Assembly (NCBI GenBank): GCA_002409525.1
Contig: DHNM01000018.1
Location: 1-46,459, forward strand
Source of the DNA: Eubacterium sp. UBA5416
GTDB taxonomy: Bacteria > Bacillota > Clostridia > Lachnospirales > Lachnospiraceae
DNA: 46,459 nt
Direction: 5' to 3'
In this document: positions 40,718 through 46,459 of the stretch, piece after piece
Layout of the letters: each line of letters begins with the position of its first letter
Numbering within the stretch: the first letter of the stretch is position 1
Position numbers and translations under genes: made by a program
The notes under the pieces: generated by a model
Database searches by the model: none
Told to the model about the DNA's origin: nothing
Seen by the model: only the letters and a program-made list of their open reading frames with translations

Positions 40718-42469
40718 CTATCTTTTCTCATAACGTTCCAGGGCTTTTTGATGTATTTCCATAAACTCATCGAGTCCTTGTGCTTTTGCTTCTTTCATGA
40801 ACTTGTCATAATCGTCTACCGGCAGTTCGCCCATAATGATCTTCGAGAAGTATTCATTTCTCATGGTCGACAGGATCGTTCCAAGTTCTCCTTCTCTGGA
40901 TGCCTCCTCCGGAGTGTAAGTGACAGGCGGCATAGTCATCGAATCATCCATATTCTCTGTCCAGTCCTTACGAATATCTCCGGAGTAGCTTCCCTTCGCC
41001 ACAATCAGAGGATTGGAATTATGCTCATCTCTGATATTGGCAAAGGAATGAATGCGATATTTCCAAATCAGATTTGAAACCGGCTGTCCGTCCGGATCGT
41101 TATACATCAGGCTGTCTTCCGGATAATAAGGCTTTCCTTCATCATCGATCAGATGCACATCACCGTAACTGCCATAATTATAAACTTCCCAGCCTTTCTT
41201 CGAAAAACCGAAATCCAGAAATGCAGCCGCAGCATCTACGTTCTCACACTGTGTTGTGATCGCCGCAGACCAACCGACATTTTTGAAGTTATGGGCTGTC
41301 ATTGCAGGCTTATCACCTTTTTTCAATACCGGGTTCATTGCATTAACAAAGTCAATCCCGTTATCCTGTTTCCAGTATCCCCACATCGTATCCGGGGAAT
41401 CCATGATAACCGCACAGTCATCGGAAGAAGCTTCTGCCATTCTCTGATTAAAATCAGCGGTTGCCCAGTCTTTATTGATCAGGCCTTCTTTATACCAGTC
41501 CTGCATCATCTGAAGATATTCCTTCGTCTGATCGGCCCCCGGTCCCCACGCTGCCTTTCCGTCTTTATCTATGTACATCCAGTCCCATGCGCCATAGGCA
41601 CCATTGAGAATACCTGTGAAAATCTGTCCATATGTGGATCCATAGTTTAACGGCTGGCTGTATCCCTGTTCCTTGCAGGCAACCAGAAAATCATGCCACT
41701 CATCGATGGTCTCCGGTACTTCCATTCCGGTCTTATCGAGTGCTTCCTGTTTAATCAGCATGCCAAACCATGCCCATTCATTATAAGCCCCAAGACCCTG
41801 TACTGCAGCAAGGGTTCCGTCATCCTGCACCGAATTCACACGTCTCTCTTCATCCGAGTTTCTCCATTCATTATAGTTAGGCATCTTCTCTTCGACAATA
41901 TCATTCAGCGGAAGATATGCGCCTTCCTCCACTCCGGCATTGACGCCTCCGACATACCTTCCGGCATCGACGATGATATCAGGAAGATCCCCGCTTGCAA
42001 TCATAACGTTAAAGTTCGTCGTCTCCTCACCGAGTGGAGGAATGATAAAGTTAAGCTTAATTCCTGTCAGTTCTTCAATCTGCTTGAAAACTCTGTGATC
42101 ATTCACATCATCGACAACAGAAGATAATACCGCATCATTTGGCATCCAGATATCCAGTGTTTCACCTTCCATCGGGTAGTTGGAATAATCATTCGGTATC
42201 TTGGTGTCAAATATATCGCCCAGGTAGCTGTCCTCCAGCGTATCGTTAACCATAGAAATCTCTTCATCCGTCGGATCTGTTTTTCCACGGATTCCGTCCG
42301 CAAGCGGATTTTTTTCAGTTGTTTTCTTCTTCGTTGATTCCGCCTTGTTCGCTGATTTACTGTTCGTGCCGGTCTCCTTAGCAGATCCTCCGCATCCTGT
42401 CAGCAGAGTTGTAATACACAGCGTACCGACAAGCAAACCATTAAGTCCCTTTTTCATACTTCGCTTCAT
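40718..42469 (-). CDS. Lipoprotein carbohydrate-binding protein (LplA/YtcQ type)
   Basis: From the ATG at 42469, nine bases after GGGAGGG, the precursor has 583 residues with a lipoprotein signal (TTLLTGC, Cys26). A Ser/Lys-rich linker follows, then the large two-lobe binding domain typical of YtcQ/LplA (FIIPPLGEETTNFNVMIASGDLPDIIV and DWATADFNQRMAEASSDDCAVIMD). Such 550-residue receptors bind oligosaccharides, often plant or host glycans. It lies 21 bp downstream of the regulator gene and ahead of both permeases. The ligand cannot be deduced. Confidence 0.92.
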   Translation of the reverse strand: MKRSMKKGLNGLLVGTLCITTLLTGCGGSAKETGTNSKSANKAESTKKKTTEKNPLADGIRGKTDPTDEEISMVNDTLEDSYLGDIFDTKIPNDYSNYPMEGETLDIWMPNDAVLSSVVDDVNDHRVFKQIEELTGIKLNFIIPPLGEETTNFNVMIASGDLPDIIVDAGRYVGGVNAGVEEGAYLPLNDIVEEKMPNYNEWRNSDEERRVNSVQDDGTLAAVQGLGAYNEWAWFGMLIKQEALDKTGMEVPETIDEWHDFLVACKEQGYSQPLNYGSTYGQIFTGILNGAYGAWDWMYIDKDGKAAWGPGADQTKEYLQMMQDWYKEGLINKDWATADFNQRMAEASSDDCAVIMDSPDTMWGYWKQDNGIDFVNAMNPVLKKGDKPAMTAHNFKNVGWSAAITTQCENVDAAAAFLDFGFSKKGWEVYNYGSYGDVHLIDDEGKPYYPEDSLMYNDPDGQPVSNLIWKYRIHSFANIRDEHNSNPLIVAKGSYSGDIRKDWTENMDDSMTMPPVTYTPEEASREGELGTILSTMRNEYFSKIIMGELPVDDYDKFMKEAKAQGLDEFMEIHQKALERYEKR

Positions 42470-42490
42470 AATCAAATACCCTCCCAAGAT

Positions 42491-43459
42491 TTATTCCTCT
42501 TCAAGATCACTTTCCTCAGTGTTATCCATCTTTACACTCATAATAATGCCCTGTGCAAAATCCCCGAACTTTTCACCAAACAGATTCATGCCTCCAAGAT
42601 TTTCCGCGTCTGATTTTACACCGACTTTGAAACTTATAAAATATCCATCCGAAATCCCAAGTGTCTCAAGTGTTTCATCTGAAGACTTTCTCAAATCATC
42701 ATAGCAGCCTTTTTCATCAATGCGAATAGTCTGAAGTTTACCATACTGAGTCATCGTATCACTCCACCAGTCAGGATTAAGATGTCCTCTCCTTCCTCCA
42801 AAATCTCCTTTGGAATATACGGTAGATACTTCTTTCCCGTTTACCCATACCGTGATATCAGACGGCCAGTCATTCTGAAAACCCGGTGCTTCCGAACATG
42901 CCTCAAAAGAGAATGAGATCTCTCTGACCTTACTCATCTTCATCATGTAATTTGGAAAACGATATTCCAGATTCCCTGATGCAAACCAAATCAGCTGTGC
43001 CTCATGCCGGTTCTCGGCATAAAATCCATATGGTGAATCCTCAACACCCAGATAAGTATTCTCACTTATGATTCCGCAGTTCTCATTCACCCTGCACTCA
43101 TAATAGTTCCCGATTCCCATGGGGAAATGATACTCTTTGATGTTTTCGTGATTGGATTTATGACGAAATGCATTAAGATAAATATCCTCAAATGCAATCC
43201 CACAGACTTTCTGCGCGCCTCTCACACCCGGTTTCTCAGTTGCAGTAATCATTCCAGCCTCCTCTAACACCTTCACGTGCAATGCGGCAGAAGATAAAGG
43301 GATTTGAAACGCATTCGCGATCTCACTGACATTTGCCGACTGATCAATCAGATATTCCAGAATGTGTAATCTTACTTCGGACGACAGGGCTTTCCCCACC
43401 AGTGTGATCTGCTCTTTATTGTCCAGCCCCAGATTAATTCTTTTCTTGCTGACTTTCAT
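42491..43459 (-). CDS. ArsR-like winged-helix regulator with C-terminal sensor-like domain
   Basis: From the ATG at 43459 (AGGAGG six bases upstream) the protein has 322 residues. Residues 10-85 form an ArsR-type winged helix (GKALSSEVRLHILEYL, ANVSEIANAFQIPLSSAALHVKVLEEAGMI). The remaining 230 residues are beta-rich, with repeated aromatic motifs (WFASGNLEYRFPNYM, DITVWVNGKEV, GHLNPDWWSDTM), and look like a ligand-binding domain that I cannot name. It heads the transporter operon and faces a GH43 gene. The natural inference is that it senses the sugar or derivative and regulates both. It lacks metal-binding cysteines of classical ArsR. Confidence 0.82.
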   Translation of the reverse strand: MKVSKKRINLGLDNKEQITLVGKALSSEVRLHILEYLIDQSANVSEIANAFQIPLSSAALHVKVLEEAGMITATEKPGVRGAQKVCGIAFEDIYLNAFRHKSNHENIKEYHFPMGIGNYYECRVNENCGIISENTYLGVEDSPYGFYAENRHEAQLIWFASGNLEYRFPNYMMKMSKVREISFSFEACSEAPGFQNDWPSDITVWVNGKEVSTVYSKGDFGGRRGHLNPDWWSDTMTQYGKLQTIRIDEKGCYDDLRKSSDETLETLGISDGYFISFKVGVKSDAENLGGMNLFGEKFGDFAQGIIMSVKMDNTEESDLEEE

Positions 43460-43514
43460 ACTATACCTCCTCTTCTCACAAATTTCTGCTGCACTTTTCA
43501 TCCCTTGTATGCAC

Positions 43515-43543
43515 ATAATAGCATGATTTATTCACATGGTCAA
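43515..43543 (-). promoter_or_regulatory. Promoter of the regulator-transporter operon
   Basis: On the minus strand TTGACC (43538-43543) and TATTAT (43515-43520) have a 17-bp spacer, about 56 bp upstream of the regulator start. Confidence 0.65.
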
Positions 43544-43770
43544 TAATTATTTTATAATTTATGTATTATTTAATATGCATATTTTGTTGTTCGTAATTTC
43601 TTATATTCTCATCAGTTATCCTATTCCATGAAAAACGCATAAAAATAAGGCTGCATTTTTGTGCTATATTACCATAGATATTAATCTTAAATTCATGTAA
43701 TTTAGGGTTATGAGAATTCCGCGAAGTGGAGTTTTTCGATTTGTTTCATTAATTTTGTTCTATTTTGTAG
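43544..43770. other. Divergent intergenic region, left of hairpin repeat
   Basis: The stretch is AT-rich and holds the copy of AAGGTGGAG-like sequence AAGTGGAGTTTTTCG (about 43724-43738). The TTGTTCTATTTTGTAG just before the repeat resembles the junction sequence at 22619-22631. No clear operator palindrome for the regulator is visible. Confidence 0.4.
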
Positions 43771-43867
43771 ATACCAGGGTCTCAAAGATTGTGCGTTTCA
43801 TGCTTGCATGAAAAAGCACAATCCTTGAGACCCGCACAAACATGAGAATGGCGCCCGAAAGGGCAGG
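43771..43867 (+). repeat. Structured hairpin repeat, copy C, in GH43 leader
   Basis: This is the most regular copy: GGGTCTCAA/TTGAGACCC, GATTGTGC/GCACAATC and TTTCATG/CATGAAA stack into one long hairpin. A conserved CGCACAAACATGAGAATGG and the stem GCCC-GAAA-GGGC (GNRA-type loop) follow. It ends about 21 bp before the GH43 ATG, so it is probably in that gene's 5' untranslated region. Confidence 0.78.
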
Positions 43868-43888
43868 CGTAAAAAACGAGGATGCATT

Positions 43889-45367
43889 ATGGCTATGAAG
43901 CGAAATCACAAAAAAAACTCAGTTCTTGCGGCACTCTGTGCCGTGATCATAACTTCAGGAGGATGTAAAGCTATGAAATCTTATGAAAGTCTGAAATTAA
44001 ACGACACGCAAAGCAATCCGTTCTATTATCAAAACGATCTGGGAATCACGCAGATTGGCGACCCTTTTATCCTGAAAGCGTCTGACGGACTTTATTATCT
44101 CTTCTGTACTTCATCTCCCTCGAGCGGTTATTACTGCTGGAAGTCCGAAGATATGGTACACTGGTCAGGAAAAAATCTCTGCTTTACCAAAGAGTCCGAT
44201 TCCTGGTGCAAAGACAGTTTCTGGGCGCCGGAGGTCGTAGAGTACGAAGGCAGATACTATATGTACTATACTGCAAGTCAGGAAAACGGAAGTCTCCGAA
44301 TCGGGGTTGCTGTCTCCGAGCTCCCGGGAGGCCCTTATAAGGATATAAAAAAAGAACCCCTGTTTGACTTCGGCTATGCTGCGATTGACGCAAACGTATT
44401 GATTGACGAAGACGGATCCAAATACCTGTATTATTCCAGAGACTGTTCTGAAAATGCGATTGGAGATGTGAACAAAAGTGAAATATACGGCGTAAAACTT
44501 GGAGATGATATGATTTCTGTCGAAGGTGAACCGCTTCTCCTGGCCACACCTGAACAAGACTGGGAACTTGGTTCTATAAGCCCACTGTGGAATGAGGGCC
44601 CCGAGGTGATCAGGCACGAAAACACGTACTACCTCACCTACTCCGCAAATTTTTTCGGCGGCTCCTCGTATTCCGTAGGCTATGCCACCTCAGACTCTCC
44701 ACTTGGCACCTATGAGAAATCCGACCATAATCCGATTCTGTTTTCAGGAAACCCCAAGACAGTCTCAGGACCGGGACATCACGGCTTTACTACCTCGCCG
44801 GATGGCACAGAACTCTGGATGGCATATCACACACATACGGATCCTAAAACCGGAGGCGGAAACCGCAAAGTAAATATTGACAGGGTGTTGTTCGCTGAAG
44901 ACGGAAGCATGTATGTAAACGGTCCCACTCTCTGTGAAATTCCGATTCCTTCAGACGGAACATACACGAATTATGCAGCAGAGGCATCCATAGCCGGCGC
45001 CGACAACACTAAGCTTCTGACGGACGAAATCTTTACCATACATAAGAAGTATTCGAATTATGACTGTATCGTACCGGTAAAAGACAGCAAAGCATCCATT
45101 ACTTTTGAATTTTCGGAACCACAGGAAATAACAGATATTTTATTATATAAAGGAGTCACAAAAGGGAAAGAGCTGTCTGATGTAAAAGCGGTTCTGGATG
45201 ACCGGTTAGAAAGTGCGTCTGTTAAGGTTTCTGATGATGTAGACCAGAGAAGTACCATCCTGAGTTTTGACAAACAAAAAGTCAAAAAAATCGAACTGCT
45301 TTTAACGCCCAAAGAAGGCGCTCCTGAAGTGGCTGTTTCAGAAATTTCAATTCTGGGTTCGAATTAA
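43889..45367 (+). CDS. GH43 lipoprotein glycosidase with C-terminal beta-sandwich
   Basis: This 492-residue protein has a lipoprotein-type signal (IITSGGC, Cys26). The GH43 propeller covers about 45-350, with Asp58 in IGDPF, Asp167 in AAIDANV and Glu236 in NEGPEV as likely catalytic residues and GPGHH at 294-298. Residues about 365-492 look like a discoidin/F5-8-type carbohydrate-binding sandwich (SITFEFSEPQEITDILLYKG). GAGG lies seven bases before the ATG. It is divergent from the regulator-transporter operon, probably supplying oligosaccharides to that importer. It is related to the two GH43 proteins at 23-25.7 kb. Confidence 0.87.
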   Translation: MAMKRNHKKNSVLAALCAVIITSGGCKAMKSYESLKLNDTQSNPFYYQNDLGITQIGDPFILKASDGLYYLFCTSSPSSGYYCWKSEDMVHWSGKNLCFTKESDSWCKDSFWAPEVVEYEGRYYMYYTASQENGSLRIGVAVSELPGGPYKDIKKEPLFDFGYAAIDANVLIDEDGSKYLYYSRDCSENAIGDVNKSEIYGVKLGDDMISVEGEPLLLATPEQDWELGSISPLWNEGPEVIRHENTYYLTYSANFFGGSSYSVGYATSDSPLGTYEKSDHNPILFSGNPKTVSGPGHHGFTTSPDGTELWMAYHTHTDPKTGGGNRKVNIDRVLFAEDGSMYVNGPTLCEIPIPSDGTYTNYAAEASIAGADNTKLLTDEIFTIHKKYSNYDCIVPVKDSKASITFEFSEPQEITDILLYKGVTKGKELSDVKAVLDDRLESASVKVSDDVDQRSTILSFDKQKVKKIELLLTPKEGAPEVAVSEISILGSN

Positions 45368-45417
45368 AGCTGCTGTAACACAGACCGTTTTACCGATCTG
45401 TGTTACAGCAGCTTTTT
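45366..45417. terminator. Bidirectional terminator between GH43 and isomerase genes
   Basis: AAAGCTGCTGTAACACAGA (45366-45384) and its perfect complement (45397-45415) form a 19-bp stem, followed by U-tracts toward the plus strand. It serves the converging genes. Confidence 0.92.
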
Positions 45418-45450
45418 CTTAACTATTCTTTTTGTTCGTTTACATTTCGC

Positions 45451-46338
45451 CTATTCTTCCGAGAGCGATCCTACCAGATATTTACCTACTTTCAGCATAA
45501 ATCCGGAACCGTCACAGACCAGTTCATCCGGAAGCTGCTTCAGGAAAGAATCCGCTTCAAATGTAAATACCCCATCATAATCAATCTCTCTGAGTGCTGT
45601 CATTACCTCGTTCCATTCGATCTTCTGTGTAAATGGAAGATTATGAAGATCATGTATCTTATCATTGTCATGTACATGAAGTGCATGCAGCCGGTCATGG
45701 CCGAGTGCCCGAATCATGTCAGCCGGTGTATTATTCTTTCTCTTCTGCATCGCCGCATGGCCGATATCAAGGCATGCGATAAAATATTCGGGATCCAGTG
45801 CATCGAGATATTTTACAAAATCTTGCGGCATGGAACACGTTGCGGGAAGAGCTCTATCCGACTCTCCATCCCAGTTAAACATATTTTCCAAAGCAATTTT
45901 CACATGATATTTCTTCGCATATGGCAAGAGATCCTGATACAGTTTCATGTTTGTCTCCCAGCACCGGGAGTCATGTCCTTCACCATAATCCGGATATATC
46001 GCCGGATGTATAATGACATTTGTTCCGCCAAGAATACCGGTCACCTCTATCGCACGGACCAAAAGCGGAAACATTCGCTCGTTGAACTCACTATCTCCGG
46101 GAATAAAACTCGGAAACGGTGCATGTGACTGATTGCATACAATTCCCGCTTCATCCGCTGTTCTTCGAAGCTCCTTCGCATACTCCACGTAATGGTCTCC
46201 GCCAATCGGATGATGATCTTCGCCAATATCAAACATTGAGAAATCAAAACAGTCGTATCCGATATCCGCAAGTATTCGAATCGCCTCTTTTTCACCATAA
46301 ATTTTTGCAATATAATCTGTGAGTGTTGAAATCTTCAT
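45451..46338 (-). CDS. Sugar phosphate isomerase/epimerase (xylose isomerase-like TIM barrel)
   Basis: This 295-residue AP-endonuclease-2-fold barrel begins MKISTLTDYIAKIYGEKEAI. Likely metal-binding motifs are IALENMFNWD (Glu), ACLDIGHA (Asp/His), HALHVHDND (His) and FTFEAD (Glu), the order seen in IolE/IolI, tagatose-3-epimerase-type enzymes. The start has GGGGG five bases upstream. Its place beside a GH43 and sugar importer suggests that it processes the released monosaccharide. The substrate is not determinable. Confidence 0.88.
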   Translation of the reverse strand: MKISTLTDYIAKIYGEKEAIRILADIGYDCFDFSMFDIGEDHHPIGGDHYVEYAKELRRTADEAGIVCNQSHAPFPSFIPGDSEFNERMFPLLVRAIEVTGILGGTNVIIHPAIYPDYGEGHDSRCWETNMKLYQDLLPYAKKYHVKIALENMFNWDGESDRALPATCSMPQDFVKYLDALDPEYFIACLDIGHAAMQKRKNNTPADMIRALGHDRLHALHVHDNDKIHDLHNLPFTQKIEWNEVMTALREIDYDGVFTFEADSFLKQLPDELVCDGSGFMLKVGKYLVGSLSEE

Positions 46339-46393
46339 AGAAACCCCCTTTTCGTTTACCCTTTAAGTGTTAGTCAAATGTAATATGATATCA

Positions 46394-46429
46394 TGATGTT
46401 GGGGTCAAAAGTAATTTGAGCCCTTATGA
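46394..46429 (-). repeat. 36-bp hairpin repeat, right copy (inverted)
   Basis: This is the reverse complement of 28285-28320 with one mismatch (GGGCTC for GGGGTC). It lies 56 bp upstream of the isomerase start. Sequence beyond it (GATACACGGATTG) also recalls the complement of CAATTCGTGTATC at about 22767-22779. Confidence 0.78.
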
Positions 46430-46459
46430 TACACGGATTGTTACGCTCTTCGAGCTCTC

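Noticed and set aside
20521..43867. CRISPR array formed by the repeated hairpins
   Set aside because: Only three copies, kilobases apart, with no spacers of regular size and no cas genes.

Overview
The window looks like a chromosomal segment of a low-to-mid GC gut Clostridium of the Lachnospiraceae type. This is an inference from the gene families: the spoVG-glgD-glgC block, a DnaD/DnaI-like pair next to a long PRPP synthetase, a heteromeric GlgC/GlgD, an FMN-riboswitch RibU, a glutaminase-A-like DUF4965 protein and LplABC-type sugar transport. The species cannot be named from the sequence.

Layout. 1-5.8 kb (minus): tRNA-Pro, a coiled-coil/3D-domain cell-wall protein, an RsmF-like rRNA methyltransferase, spoVG and glgC-glgD. 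6.0-11.1 kb (plus): murC, a DnaA-box cluster, then a tight operon of a DnaD protein, a DnaI/DnaC-like loader and a PRPP synthetase, closed by a bidirectional terminator. 11.1-19.8 kb (minus): MFS exporter, endonuclease IV, an MNT-HEPN toxin-antitoxin pair with a frameshifted HEPN gene, a YhaO/YhaN-like (SbcD/SbcC-related) pair, asnS, a Nudix hydrolase and ribU under an FMN riboswitch with its own terminator.

19.8-26.1 kb is accessory: adenine deaminase, two GH43 glycosidases (one cytoplasmic, one lipoprotein), and two very small type I toxin-antitoxin modules of the holin-like toxin class that are too short for ordinary ORF calling. Each has a 29-codon toxin, a converging terminator and an antisense promoter. 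A third site at 22.5-22.7 kb keeps the flanks of such a module but lacks the toxin. The right flank is a structured hairpin repeat that recurs at 43.8 kb with compensatory base changes.

26.1-46.4 kb is also accessory: a HelD-type helicase, a solitary IS200-like insertion sequence, a DUF3990/DUF3791 operon (probable ADP-ribosyltransferase-fold toxin-antitoxin), two paralogous pairs of ABC half-exporters (one gene broken by an internal deletion and frameshift), and a carbohydrate-use operon. In that operon a winged-helix regulator, lipoprotein binding protein, two permeases and a glutaminase-A-like protein run leftward, with a GH43 lipoprotein divergent from the regulator and a sugar isomerase/epimerase at the end. 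The stretch 28.3-46.4 kb is bracketed by a 36-bp hairpin repeat in inverted orientation, so it may be a mobile or rearranged block.

The less ordinary material is the family of toxin modules and hairpin repeats. In both modules the toxin and antitoxin transcripts begin with nearly the same leader sequence, and one site looks like a precise toxin-less scar.
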